Source: DASRDR01 sp035550795 (GTDB lineage: Bacteria > Methylomirabilota > Methylomirabilia > Rokubacteriales > DASRDR01). Taken from it: 64,000 bases of DNA. Below are positions 36,152 through 45,025 of the stretch, piece after piece. Below the pieces are notes generated by a model, which worked only from the letters and a program-made list of their open reading frames with translations, was not told the origin of the DNA and made no database searches. Position numbers and translations under genes: made by a program. Each line of letters opens with the position of its first letter. Position 1 is the first letter of the stretch. The DNA lies in assembly GCA_035550795.1 (NCBI GenBank), contig DASZOL010000029.1, positions 1 through 64,000 of the forward strand. The letters run 5' to 3'.

Positions 36152-37237
36152 ATGCTGAGCCGCTCCCTCGATCGGCGGGCGCTGCTGCGGCTCGGCCTCC
36201 TCGGGGCCGCGGCGGCCCTGCGAGAGCACGTGGCGGCCCGGCTGGCGCGCGCCCAGGTCAGCCGCGTTCCGCCGACCGCCGACCCGCGCGAGCGCCACCT
36301 CGGTGGCCTCCGCCAGCTCACCTTCGGGGGACAGAACGCCGAGGCCTACTGGGATCGTGCGGGGACGCGTCTGGTCTTCCAGTCGACGCGTCCGCCGTTC
36401 GGGTGCGACCAGATCTTCACGATGGGGGCGGACGGAAGCGGCGCGCGCCTGGTGTCCACCGGCCGCGGGCGGACGACGTGCGCCTTCTTCCTGCCCGACG
36501 GAGCCCGGCTCCTCTACGCCTCCACGCACCACGCGGGCGCCGAATGCCCGCCTGCGCCCGACCGCTCGCGGGGCTACGTGTGGGCGCTCCACGACTACGA
36601 CCTCTACACGTGCGCCGTCGACGGAGGCGATCTCCGTGCCCTGCCCGCGTCGCCCGGCTACGACGCCGAGGGCACAGTTGCCCCCGACGGCCGGATCGTC
36701 TTCACGTCGATGCGCGGCGGCGACCTCGACCTTTACGTCGCCGACGCCGACGGCGGCGGCGTGCAGCGGCTCACGGACCGGCCCGGGTATGACGGGGGCC
36801 CGTTCTTCTCGTGGGACGGTCGGGACATCGTGTGGCGGGGCTGGCACCCCGCGGACAGCGCCGAGCTGGCCGAGTACCGGGCACTCCTTGGACAGCGACT
36901 CGTCCGCCCGAGCCGGGCGGAGCTCTTCGTGATGGCCGCCGACGGAACCGGGGCGCGGCAGATCACGTCCAACGGAGCCGCGAACTGGGCGCCCGTCCTT
37001 CATCCAGACGGGGAGCGGATCGTCTTCTCGTCCAACCTCCACGATCCGGGCCGGTTCGACTTCGCGCTCTACCTGGTGCGGCGGGACGGGCGCGGGCTCG
37101 AGCGCCTCACACACGCGGAGTCGTTCGCCTCGTTCCCGATGTTCGCCCCGGACGGCCACCGCCTGGTCTTCTGCTCGAACCGCGGCACCTCCACGCCCCG
37201 CGAGTTCAACGTCTTCGTCGCCGACTGGCTGGACTAG
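36152..37237 (+). CDS. Exported TolB/WD40-like (PD40) beta-propeller protein
   Basis: A 361-residue protein with a twin-arginine-like leader (SLDRRALLRLGLLGAAAAL) and repeated PD40 strands: WDRAGTRLVFQSTR, PDGARLLYAS, VAPDGRIVFTSMRGGDLDLY, HPDGERIVFSSN and APDGHRLVFCSNRG. Such propellers often act as binding modules or enzyme accessories in the periplasm. It follows the M28 peptidase by 31 nt on the same strand, so the two exported proteins may be co-expressed. Function unknown. Confidence 0.75.
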   Translation: MLSRSLDRRALLRLGLLGAAAALREHVAARLARAQVSRVPPTADPRERHLGGLRQLTFGGQNAEAYWDRAGTRLVFQSTRPPFGCDQIFTMGADGSGARLVSTGRGRTTCAFFLPDGARLLYASTHHAGAECPPAPDRSRGYVWALHDYDLYTCAVDGGDLRALPASPGYDAEGTVAPDGRIVFTSMRGGDLDLYVADADGGGVQRLTDRPGYDGGPFFSWDGRDIVWRGWHPADSAELAEYRALLGQRLVRPSRAELFVMAADGTGARQITSNGAANWAPVLHPDGERIVFSSNLHDPGRFDFALYLVRRDGRGLERLTHAESFASFPMFAPDGHRLVFCSNRGTSTPREFNVFVADWLD

Positions 37238-37356
37238 GGCGGCCGGGTCGCGCCGGAACCGCCCTGCGTGGCGCCTGGCCCGCCCGGACAATCGGGGCGG
37301 GACGCCAGCGCAGTTCGGCCGGGCGAGGGCCGGGCCGGTGTTAAGATTCGCTCCAC

Positions 37357-39027
37357 ATGACGCGTACCGGAAGGTCCGAGACGTCGCCGTCTCCGCCGTG
37401 GCGACCAGCCGAGGCACCGACCTTGCCGATCCTGATCCAGAGGCGGGCCGAGGTCGATCCGGAGGGCGTCTACTTCACGCTCTTCGGCACGCCGCTGACC
37501 GCCGGCCGGCTCCACGCGACGACCCTCCGCTACGCCGGCTCGTTCCGGAAGCTCGGCCTCGGGCCCGGCGACAAGGTGGCGATCATCCTCCCGACGTGCG
37601 AAGAATTCTTCTTCGCCTTCTTCGGCGCCCTCGCGATCGGCGCCACGCCGGTGCCTCTCTACCCGACCCTCGAACCCGAGCTCAAGGCCCGTGTCCTCCA
37701 GAGCTGCGAGGCCCGCGCCGTCGTCACGATCGAATGGTTCCGCGCCGACGTCGAGACCGCCCGGGCCGAGGCGCCGGACGTTCGGCATCTGCTGACCCCT
37801 GACGTCCTCGAGACGGGGTCGCCTGCTCCCGCGCCGATTGCCGCCGCGGAGGACGACGTCTGCTTTCTCCAGTACACCTCCGGCAGCACCTCCGCGCCGC
37901 GCGGGGTCGTCCTCAGCCACCGGAACGTGATGGAGACCGTCCGGATGATGGTCGAGGCCGTGAGGGTGACGCCGGCCGACCGGCTGGTCAGCTGGCTGCC
38001 GCTCTACCACGACATGGGTCTCATCGGCCTCGCGTTCGGAGCGCTCTACACGGGTGCGGGACTCCGCCTCCTCCCGCCGGACCTCCGGAATCCCCGCGCG
38101 TGGCTCGACGCGATCACCGAGGACCGGGCCCACGTCACCGTCTCCCCGGACTTCGGCTATCGGAACTGCGTCCGGCACGTCCACGACACGACGGGCCTCG
38201 ATCTCTCGAGCCTGCGCATGGCGCTGTCGGGCGCGGAGCCGGTGCGCCTGTCGACGATCCGCGCGTTCCAGGAGCGCTTCGGGGTGGGCGACATCTTCGC
38301 GCCGGCGTACGGGCTGGCCGAGGCGACGCTGGCGGTCGCCGTGTGGCCCCACGGCCAGCCGGTGCGCGCCGACCCGACGGGAAGCTTCATCTCCGTGGGG
38401 CGCCCCTGCCGGGGGGTGCGGGTCGAGATCGCCGGGGCCGATGGCGTCGGGCGCGCGGGGCCCGGCGAGGTGGGCGAGATCCAGGTCCAGAGCCCCGGGG
38501 TCATGCAGGGCTACTACCGGGACCCCGAGGCCACGGCCCGTGCCCTCCGCGACGGCTGGCTCCACACCGGCGACCTCGGATTCCTGGACCGCGAAGGCTA
38601 CCTCTTCATCACCGGCCGGATGAAGGACGTGATCATCGTGCGCGGCCAGAACGTCGTCCCCGCCGACGTCGAGGAAGCGGCCGACCACGTCGCCGGCGTC
38701 CGGTACTCGGCCGCCGTCGGGATCGAGAGCGAGCGGACGGGCACGCAGCGCCTGCACGTGGTCGTCGAGGTGCGGGGCGACGGGCTGGCGCTCGAGGAGC
38801 TCTCCCGCATCGCGCACGACGTGACGCAGGCCGTGCGGCATCGAAGCGGGCTCAGGCCCGCGCGCGTCCTCCTCGTCCAGCCCCAGACGATCCCCAAGAC
38901 GTCGAGCGGCAAGATCCAGCGGGCCGCGCTCGCCGCCATGGTCGCCGAGGGGCGCCTGGCGGACCGGGTCCTTCATCACACGGGGGCGATGGGGCACGAG
39001 CCGGACGGGGTCGGCGACCGCCATTGA
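37357..39027 (+). CDS. Fatty acyl-AMP ligase (AMP-binding enzyme)
   Basis: A 556-residue adenylate-forming enzyme of the FAAL/fatty-acid CoA ligase group, activating an acyl chain with ATP. P-loop-like A3 motif LQYTSGSTSAPRGVVLSH (near residue 170), SWLPLYHDMGLIG, FAPAYGLAEATLAVAV (A5), HTGDLGFLDREGYLFITGRMKD (A7/A8), and PKTSSGKIQR with the catalytic Lys near the C-terminus. A FAAL would normally hand its acyl-AMP to a carrier protein; none is seen nearby. No clear ribosome site; ATG 37357 is the first in frame. LemA follows with a 4-base overlap. Confidence 0.88.
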   Translation: MTRTGRSETSPSPPWRPAEAPTLPILIQRRAEVDPEGVYFTLFGTPLTAGRLHATTLRYAGSFRKLGLGPGDKVAIILPTCEEFFFAFFGALAIGATPVPLYPTLEPELKARVLQSCEARAVVTIEWFRADVETARAEAPDVRHLLTPDVLETGSPAPAPIAAAEDDVCFLQYTSGSTSAPRGVVLSHRNVMETVRMMVEAVRVTPADRLVSWLPLYHDMGLIGLAFGALYTGAGLRLLPPDLRNPRAWLDAITEDRAHVTVSPDFGYRNCVRHVHDTTGLDLSSLRMALSGAEPVRLSTIRAFQERFGVGDIFAPAYGLAEATLAVAVWPHGQPVRADPTGSFISVGRPCRGVRVEIAGADGVGRAGPGEVGEIQVQSPGVMQGYYRDPEATARALRDGWLHTGDLGFLDREGYLFITGRMKDVIIVRGQNVVPADVEEAADHVAGVRYSAAVGIESERTGTQRLHVVVEVRGDGLALEELSRIAHDVTQAVRHRSGLRPARVLLVQPQTIPKTSSGKIQRAALAAMVAEGRLADRVLHHTGAMGHEPDGVGDRH

Positions 39028-39581
39028 CCGGGCTCCTCGGCCTGCTCCTGGCGGGGGCCCTGCTCGGCGTGGCCGTCTGGCTCTACAACAGCCTCGTCGG
39101 GCTTCGGAACCAGGTCGGGAGCGCCTGGGCCCAGATCGACGTCCAGCTGAAGCGCCGCCACGACCTCATCCCCAATCTCGTCGCAGCGGTCCGGGGCTAC
39201 ATGCAACACGAGCGCGAGCTGTTCGAGCGTATCGCGGCCGCGCGAGCGCGGGCGCTCTCCGTCACCGGGGCCGGGGCGGTCGGGGCGGCCGAGGGAGCGC
39301 TCAGTCAGGCGGTGGGCGGGCTGCTCGCCGTGCTGGAGCGGTACCCGGATCTCAAGGCAAACCAGAACGTGCTCGCGCTCCAGGAGGAGCTGGTCACGAC
39401 CGAGAACCGGGTCGGCTTCGCGCGCCAGCTCTACAACGACCTGGTCGCGCGCTACAACACCCGGCAGCAAATGTTTCCCGCCAACCTGGTGGCCGACGCG
39501 CTCGGCTTCAAGCCCGCGGAGTTCTTCCAGGCCGATGCGGCGGACCGCGAGCGCCCCGGGGTCGACGTCGGCCCCCGGTGA
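39024..39581 (+). CDS. lemA: LemA family protein
   Basis: A 185-residue LemA protein: one N-terminal membrane helix (LLGLLLAGALLGVAVWLYN) and a long helical body with VGSAWAQIDVQLKRRHDLIPNLV, VLERYPDLKANQNVLALQEEL, ENRVGFARQLYNDLVARYN and FPANLVADALGFKPAEFF. The start is TTG 39024, overlapping the TGA of the ligase gene (TTGA); no ATG or GTG exists before the helix. LemA is commonly paired with an HtpX-like M48 protease, as here. Confidence 0.92.
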   Translation: MTGLLGLLLAGALLGVAVWLYNSLVGLRNQVGSAWAQIDVQLKRRHDLIPNLVAAVRGYMQHERELFERIAAARARALSVTGAGAVGAAEGALSQAVGGLLAVLERYPDLKANQNVLALQEELVTTENRVGFARQLYNDLVARYNTRQQMFPANLVADALGFKPAEFFQADAADRERPGVDVGPR

Positions 39582-39585
39582 CGGG

Positions 39586-40641
39586 ATGGCCGCGGATGAG
39601 ACGGCGCGACCCGCCGCTCCCGGCCCGCCTCCTCCCGCCCCGGGGGGAAGCAACCTCTTCGACGAGCAGCGACGGAACCGGCGCGCCACCTGGCTCCTGA
39701 TCGCCGGCTTCGTGGCCCTCCTGGCGTTCATCGGCTTCGGCTTCGACCTCTTCGTCCTCGGCGCCGCCGGCGTGGTGCGCGCGGGCCGCGTGCCGCTTCC
39801 CCTGCCGATCGCCGCGAGCGGCGCCGGGCTGCTCGGGATCGGCTCGGCATGGCTCGGCTACCGCTTCGGCGACCGGGCCGTCCTCGCCTCGAGCTTCGCG
39901 CGGCCGGTGACCGCCGACGACGTCTCCCCGGAGGTCAAGCGGCTCATGAACGTGGTCACGGAGATGGCGATCGCGGCCGGTCTGCCGATGCCACGCGTCC
40001 ATCTGATCGACGAGCCCGATCCGAACGCCTTCGCCACCGGCCGGGACCCGGAGCATGCGTCCATCGCGGTGACGACCGGACTCGTCGAGACGATGAACCG
40101 GGAGGAGCTACAGGGCGTGGTCGCCCACGAGATGGCGCACGTGCGGAACCTCGACATCCGGACCATGACCCTCGTCGCCGCGCTGCTGGGCGCCCTGCTC
40201 CTGCTGAGCGACTGGGCAACCCGCCTGCGTCTCGGGCTCCCGGACTCCCGCGACGCCAAGCGCAGGGACGGCGCCCCGATCGGCGGCCCTCTGGCAGTCG
40301 CCCTGCTGGCCGTGTGGCTCCTCACCGTGCTCCTGACACCGCTGATCGGGCGCCTCCTGGCCACGGCCGTGTCCCGCCGCCGCGAGTACCTGGCCGACGC
40401 CTCCGGAGCCGAGCTGACGCGCAATCCCCTTGGTCTCGCGAGCGCCCTGCGGAAGCTCGAAGCGGCGACGGCCCCGACGGCCCGGATCCATCGGGGCACG
40501 GCTCATCTGTGCATCGCCGACCCGCTCGGCCGGGCGGTGAACGAGCGCGAGGGCTGGCTCGCCGACCTCTTCGCCACGCACCCGCCAATCGCGGATCGGG
40601 TCGGGCGGCTCGAGGCGATGGCCTACCGGAGGCAGACGTGA
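39586..40641 (+). CDS. HtpX-like M48 integral membrane metalloprotease
   Basis: A 351-residue membrane protease of the M48B type. Zinc motif HEMAH (VVAHEMAHVRNLDIRT) with the third ligand Glu probably in RRREYLADASGAEL. Pro-rich N-terminus, two N-terminal helices (residues 26-75) and two more after the zinc motif. The conserved FATHPPIADRVGRLEAM ends the protein. Starts 4 nt after lemA. The pair probably handles envelope protein quality control; exact substrates are unknown. Confidence 0.9.
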   Translation: MAADETARPAAPGPPPPAPGGSNLFDEQRRNRRATWLLIAGFVALLAFIGFGFDLFVLGAAGVVRAGRVPLPLPIAASGAGLLGIGSAWLGYRFGDRAVLASSFARPVTADDVSPEVKRLMNVVTEMAIAAGLPMPRVHLIDEPDPNAFATGRDPEHASIAVTTGLVETMNREELQGVVAHEMAHVRNLDIRTMTLVAALLGALLLLSDWATRLRLGLPDSRDAKRRDGAPIGGPLAVALLAVWLLTVLLTPLIGRLLATAVSRRREYLADASGAELTRNPLGLASALRKLEAATAPTARIHRGTAHLCIADPLGRAVNEREGWLADLFATHPPIADRVGRLEAMAYRRQT

Positions 40642-41660
40642 AGATCGACATGGCGATCGCGATCGACGATCTCGGCGACGTGCCCGCCCTGGCGCGGGAG
40701 GCGGAGGCGCTCGGCATCGACGGGCTGTGGACCGCGGAGACGCGGCACGACCCGTTCTTGCCCCTGGCCCTGGCCGCGGAGCACACGCGCCGCGTGAGCC
40801 TCGGCACCGCCATCGCGGTCGCCTTCCCCCGGAGCCCTACCGTGGTCGCGCACACGGCATGGGATCTCCAGGCGGCGTCGGGCGGACGGGTGATCCTCGG
40901 GCTCGGGACCCAGGTCAAGGGGCACATCGAGCGGCGCTTCTCCGTCAAGTGGACCGCCCCGGGGCCCCGGCTCCGCGAGTACATCCTCGCCCTCCGCGCG
41001 CTCTGGGAGGCCTGGCAGAACCGGGGTCCGGTGAGCTTCCGGGGCGAGCACTACGCCATCACGCTCACGACTCCGTTCTTCGCCCCCGGCCCGATCGCGC
41101 ATCCGCGGATCCCGATCTACATCGCCGCGGTCAACGCCTACAACCTCCGGCTCGCCGGGGAGCTCTGCGAGGGCGTGCACCTCCATCCATTCCACTCGGT
41201 GAAGTACCTGCGGGAGTTCGCTCTGCCGAACATCGAGGCAGGGCTCGCGAGGGGCGGCCGGGTCCGGGACGCGGTCGAGCTGGCATGCTCGGTCTTCATG
41301 ATCACGGGCCGCGGCGCCGACGAGGTCGCGCGCGCGCGCGAGCACGCCCGGGCCCAGATCGCCTTCTATGCGTCGACGCGGACCTACGAGCCCGTGCTGG
41401 CCGCGCACGGCTGGCAGGACCTGACGCCGCGACTCCACCGGAAGTCCGTGGAGGGGGACTGGGCGGGAATGGCGGCGCTGATCACCGACGAGATGCTGCG
41501 GGTCTTCGCGGTGGAGGCGCCGCTCGACGGCCTCCGGGCCGCGATCGACGAGCGCTACTCGGGGCTGCTCGACCGGATCGCCCCGTATGTCGCGCTCGAG
41601 CGCCGCACGCCGTCAGAGGATCTACGCCGGTTCGCGGAGGCGCTCCGCGGCGGACGCTGA
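40638..41660 (+). CDS. LLM-class (F420-type) oxidoreductase
   Basis: A 340-residue luciferase-like TIM barrel similar to the TIGR03617 F420-dependent group. Visible features are AREAEALGIDGLWTAETRHDPFLPL, RRVSLGTAIAVAFPRSPTVVAHTAWDLQ, GRVILGLGTQVKGHIERRF, and IPIYIAAVNAYNLRLAGELCEGVHLHPFHS. GTG 40638 overlaps the protease stop (GTGA) and has a GGAGG site. Whether it uses F420 or FMN cannot be decided here because no F420 biosynthesis gene is in the window. Confidence 0.88.
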   Translation: MKIDMAIAIDDLGDVPALAREAEALGIDGLWTAETRHDPFLPLALAAEHTRRVSLGTAIAVAFPRSPTVVAHTAWDLQAASGGRVILGLGTQVKGHIERRFSVKWTAPGPRLREYILALRALWEAWQNRGPVSFRGEHYAITLTTPFFAPGPIAHPRIPIYIAAVNAYNLRLAGELCEGVHLHPFHSVKYLREFALPNIEAGLARGGRVRDAVELACSVFMITGRGADEVARAREHARAQIAFYASTRTYEPVLAAHGWQDLTPRLHRKSVEGDWAGMAALITDEMLRVFAVEAPLDGLRAAIDERYSGLLDRIAPYVALERRTPSEDLRRFAEALRGGR

Positions 41661-41895
41661 GCGGCAATGGCACCGACCCGGAGGCGCCGCGCGATGGCGC
41701 TTCCGTATCCCGGGGTGACGATCTACCATCTGTCGCACGACGGGGTCGGCGCCGCCCGCGATGAAGACGTCGAGCGCCGGCGGGCGATGCGCGGCCCCAC
41801 CGGCGTCACCCGCGGCGCCTGGGTGGCGGCGAGCCTCACCCGAGGGCTCGGGAAGCCCGCCGCCGTGGAATCGGCAGCGTGCCGGAGGACGGACG

Positions 41896-42114
41896 ATGGT
41901 CAAGCTGCTGGGCATCGCGCTCATCGCGCTGGGGGTCGTCGCCCTCATTTACGAAGGCATCACGTACACGACCAGCGAGAAGGTCATCGACATCGGACCG
42001 TTCAAGGCGGAGGTCAAGCGCGAGAAGACCATCCCGCTATCCCCCTTGGTCGGCATCGCGGCGGTAGCGGGTGGAATCGTGCTCGTGCTGGTGGCAAGTC
42101 GCCGCTCCTCGTAA
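41896..42114 (+). CDS. Small membrane protein, DUF3185-like
   Basis: A 72-residue protein with two hydrophobic helices (LGIALIALGVVALIYEGI and GIAAVAGGIVLVLVASR) around a short amphipathic YTTSEKVIDIGPFKAEVKRE loop, a pattern seen in DUF3185 proteins. ATG 41896 has GGAGGACGG upstream. It is alone between the LLM gene (235 bp upstream, no gene seen) and the convergent transhydrogenase gene. Function unknown. Confidence 0.8.
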   Translation: MVKLLGIALIALGVVALIYEGITYTTSEKVIDIGPFKAEVKREKTIPLSPLVGIAAVAGGIVLVLVASRRSS

Positions 42115-42200
42115 CGCTGCGGCCCGGCGTCGCCCGAGGCCTGCCCGGTCGGCCGATCAAGCTGACGGCCCACCGCGCGGCTCCTCGGCCCCCGGTCGCC

Positions 42201-43580
42201 TCAGCTCGCGAGCTTGTTCGCCGCGTCGAGCGCGGCCACCTTGTAGCACTCCGCCAGCGTCGGATAGTTGAAGACCGTGTGCATGAAGTAGTCGAGCCCG
42301 CCGCCCAGCCCCAGCACGGCCTGGCCGATGTGGATCAGCTCGGTGGCCTGCGTGCCGATCGCGTGGGCGCCGAGGAGCCGCCGATCGTCGCGGTGGAACA
42401 GCATCTTGAAGAGGCCGCTGTCGTCGCCCAGGATCTGGCCCCGCGCGATCTCGCGGTACCGGGCCACGCCGATCTCGTAGGGGATCTTCGCCGCAGTCAG
42501 CTCCTGCTCGGTGGCGCCGACCATCGAGATCTCGGGGATGGCATAGATCCCCACCGGGAAGTGGGACCCCATCGGTCCCGCGGCCAGACCGAAGGCGTGG
42601 CAGGCGGCGAGCCGCCCCTGCTCGCCCGACGTCGCCGCCAGGCTCGGATGTCCGATGACGTCTCCCGCCGCATAGACGTGCGGGACCGTGGTGCGGAAGT
42701 CGGCGTCGACGCCGAGGCGCCCCCGGTCGTCGGCGGCGAGCCCGGCTGCGGCGAGACTCAGTCGGTCGGTCGCGCCCGTGCGGCCCGCCGAGAAGAGCAC
42801 GAGGTCGGACACGATCCGCTTCCCCGACTCGAGGAAGAGGACCCCCCGCCGGGGCGGGCCCTCCGACACCTCGAACCGCTCCACGGTCTCCCCGAGCCGG
42901 AAGGTGACGTTGCGCTTGCGCATCTGGTGGATGAGCTCGTCGACGATCTCCCGGTCCACGAAATCCAGAGGCCGGTCCCGGCGCTCGACGAGCGCCACCT
43001 CGACCCCGAGCGCGGCGAAGATCGACGCGTACTCGATCCCGATGACCCCTCCGCCGACCACGGTCATCGCCCGCGGCAAGCGCCTGAGGCGGATGATGTC
43101 GTCGCTGGTGATCGCGACCTCGCCGTCGATCACGGCCCCGGGCGGCATGACGGCCCGCGTGCCCACGGCGATGACGATCGTCGCGGCGCGCACCGTTTGC
43201 GAGCCGGTCTCCGACCGGATCAGCAGCGTGTGGGGATCCTGGAACTGCGCCTCGCCCCGGATCACCGCGATGTCGTTGCGGCGAAGCTGGTCGTCCATGA
43301 CCTCGATCTCGCGGCGCACGACGTCGCTGACGCGCGCGAGGAGCTGCTCCGCGGTGGGGCGGGCTCCGGCCCCGGATACACGCTGCACGGCCGCCACCGC
43401 CTCGCGGAATGTCTTGCTCGGGATCGTCCCGGTTTCCACGCAGACGCCGCCGACACACCGGTTCTTCTCGATGACGGCGACCCGCTTGCCCAGCTTCGAC
43501 GCCTGCACCGCCGCGCGCTGGCCCGCCGGACCGCTCCCGATCGCCACCAGGTCGAAGTCGTAGGCCTCGCTCATCGCCAT
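42201..43580 (-). CDS. sthA: Soluble pyridine nucleotide transhydrogenase (Si-specific)
   Basis: A 459-residue flavoprotein that equilibrates NADPH and NADH. FAD site DFDLVAIGSGPAGQRAAVQA; redox position GGVCVETGTIPSKTFREA, where the second Cys of dihydrolipoamide dehydrogenases is Thr, as in E. coli SthA; NAD(P) site MTVVGGGVIGIEYASIFAALG; AAGDVIGHPSLA; C-terminal FNYPTLAECYKVAALDAANKL. ATG at 43580 or the ATG two codons in (43574) are both possible; TACAGT (43588-43583) lies right upstream as a likely -10. Confidence 0.93.
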   Translation of the reverse strand: MAMSEAYDFDLVAIGSGPAGQRAAVQASKLGKRVAVIEKNRCVGGVCVETGTIPSKTFREAVAAVQRVSGAGARPTAEQLLARVSDVVRREIEVMDDQLRRNDIAVIRGEAQFQDPHTLLIRSETGSQTVRAATIVIAVGTRAVMPPGAVIDGEVAITSDDIIRLRRLPRAMTVVGGGVIGIEYASIFAALGVEVALVERRDRPLDFVDREIVDELIHQMRKRNVTFRLGETVERFEVSEGPPRRGVLFLESGKRIVSDLVLFSAGRTGATDRLSLAAAGLAADDRGRLGVDADFRTTVPHVYAAGDVIGHPSLAATSGEQGRLAACHAFGLAAGPMGSHFPVGIYAIPEISMVGATEQELTAAKIPYEIGVARYREIARGQILGDDSGLFKMLFHRDDRRLLGAHAIGTQATELIHIGQAVLGLGGGLDYFMHTVFNYPTLAECYKVAALDAANKLAS

Positions 43581-43737
43581 GCACTGTACCCCGATCGGCC
43601 GCGATCGCGGTACGCTCCGGTGAGCTGCCGGGTCGGGCTGGAGCTGAGCGCTCCGGCCGGGGCTCGGGCGTCAGGCGGGTCCCAGCGCCCCCCGCATGGC
43701 CGGCGGCGGCACGCCCGCGGCCGACAGGAAGAGCCGC

Positions 43738-44388
43738 CTAGAGCGTGACGCCCGCCTTCTGCCAGTCGTCGAGGAAGCGCTTGAGGCCAATGTCGGTCAG
43801 CGGGTGCTTGATCAGCTGCTGGAAGACGGCGAAGGGCAGGGTCGCCACGTCGGCACCGGCGAGCGCGGCGTCGACGACGTGCAGCGGGTTCCGGAGCGAC
43901 GCGGCGAGGATCTTCGTCTCGAAGCCGTAGTTGTCGTAGATCTTCCGGATGGTCCGGATCAGGTCCATCCCGACGTGCGAGATGTCGTCGAGGCGGCCGA
44001 GGAACGGGCTGACGTAGGTCGCCCCTCCCTTCGCGACGAGCAGCGCCTGGTTCGGAGAGAAGCAGAGCGTCAGGTTCGTCCGGAGGCCCTCGCCCCGCAG
44101 GACCCGCAACGCCTTGAGGCCTTCGACCGTCGTCGGCAGCTTCACGACGACGTTCGGGGCGATCTTGGCCAGCTCGCGCCCCTGCTGGACCATGCCGTCG
44201 GTGTCGGTGGCGACCACTTCCAGGCTCACGGGCCCGTCCACGATCCGACAGATCTCCTCGACCAGGTCGCGGAACGGCCGCTTCTCCTTCGCGACCAGCG
44301 AGGGGTTCGTGGTGGCGCCGTCGAGGAGGCCCATCGCCGCAGTCTCCTTGAGCTCGTTCACGCTGCCGGTGTCCAAGAATATCTTCAT
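43738..44388 (-). CDS. fsa: Transaldolase, fructose-6-phosphate aldolase (FSA) type
   Basis: A 216-residue short transaldolase. MKIFLDTGSVNELKE start, LLDGATTNPSLVAKE, VVVKLPTTVEGLKAL (Schiff-base Lys), NLTLCFSPNQALLVAKGGATYVSPFLGRLDD, and KILAASLRNPLHV. The length fits the FSA/TalC-like subgroup. It lies 19 nt downstream of the cyclophilin-like gene with a GGGGGAAGG site. Either pentose-phosphate transaldolase or F6P aldolase activity is possible. Confidence 0.94.
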   Translation of the reverse strand: MKIFLDTGSVNELKETAAMGLLDGATTNPSLVAKEKRPFRDLVEEICRIVDGPVSLEVVATDTDGMVQQGRELAKIAPNVVVKLPTTVEGLKALRVLRGEGLRTNLTLCFSPNQALLVAKGGATYVSPFLGRLDDISHVGMDLIRTIRKIYDNYGFETKILAASLRNPLHVVDAALAGADVATLPFAVFQQLIKHPLTDIGLKRFLDDWQKAGVTL

Positions 44389-44407
44389 GGCCTTCCCCCG
44401 TCCGTCC

Positions 44408-44845
44408 TCACCGGCCCGATCGCCGGGCCGCTCGGGTTTCCGATGTCACGCGGGCGACGGCCGGTTCGCCCGGCTTCACTCGCTCCAGGCGGATCCGCGT
44501 GCCGGCCCGGACCGCCTTGAACACCGCCGGATCCCCCTCGATGCGCCCGAAGACGTTGACGGGGCTCGCTGGACGGCACTCTTCCCCGTGACTGGCCGGC
44601 GTCGGTCCGAAGAAGATGCAGAAGGCCCGGCCGGGCGGCCAGTATCCGAGGGCTCCGAGCCCGACGACGTCCCGCGCGTCGTCTTCCGGAAGCGACACGG
44701 GGATCGTGAAGTAGATCTCGTCGCCCCAGGTCTGGGCCGTCGCCTCGATCGGGAGCGCGGCCCACACGGCCCGCGCCGTCCGCGAGTCGTCCAGGGTGGC
44801 CTGCGCCGACACCGAGCCCGCCGTGATCCGGAGCGTCATCGCCAC
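44408..44845 (-). CDS. Cyclophilin-like fold protein (TM1367-like)
   Basis: A 145-residue beta-barrel protein similar to the cyclophilin_like2 family: LRITAGSVSAQATLDDSRTARAVWAALP, WGDEIYFTIPV, DVVGLGALGYWPPGRAFCIFFGPTPAS, and SPVNVFGRIEGDPAVF. Bacterial members are small proteins of unproven function. The GTG at 44845 sits exactly six bases after a TAGACT -10, with an in-frame ATG two codons later (44839), so translation is probably leaderless. It heads a two-gene unit with the transaldolase. Confidence 0.82.
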   Translation of the reverse strand: MAMTLRITAGSVSAQATLDDSRTARAVWAALPIEATAQTWGDEIYFTIPVSLPEDDARDVVGLGALGYWPPGRAFCIFFGPTPASHGEECRPASPVNVFGRIEGDPAVFKAVRAGTRIRLERVKPGEPAVARVTSETRAARRSGR

Positions 44846-44851
44846 GCAGCC

Positions 44852-44881
44852 AGTCTACCGCCCCCCCGCGCATCGCGGCAA
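44852..44881 (-). promoter_or_regulatory. Promoter of the cyclophilin-like/transaldolase unit, apparently leaderless
   Basis: Minus-strand TTGCCG (44881-44876), 18-nt spacer, TAGACT (44857-44852), six bases, GTG at 44845. No ribosome site is seen before the start. Confidence 0.55.
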
Positions 44882-44950
44882 CCCGCGGGCCCGTGTTCAC
44901 GCGGTGGTCCGCGGCCATGGCGAGCGCGCGCCGCGCAATCCGTCCGCCGG

Positions 44951-44979
44951 TTGACCCCGCCCGGGCCGCCCCCTACCAT
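44951..44979 (+). promoter_or_regulatory. Promoter of the M20 peptidase-led gene cluster
   Basis: TTGACC (44951-44956), 17-nt spacer, TACCAT (44974-44979). The leader would be about 40 nt and carries the GAGGAG ribosome site of the M20 gene. It is divergent from the cyclophilin-like promoter some 70 bp away. Confidence 0.65.
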
Positions 44980-45025
44980 GGCGGCAGCGAAGACGCGGCA
45001 CCATGCCGACGCCCGAGGAGATCCA

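Noticed and set aside
41661..41895. Possible small gene between the LLM enzyme and the DUF3185-like protein
   Set aside because: Frames on both strands lack a ribosome site and show no recognisable motif; the stretch is 235 bp.
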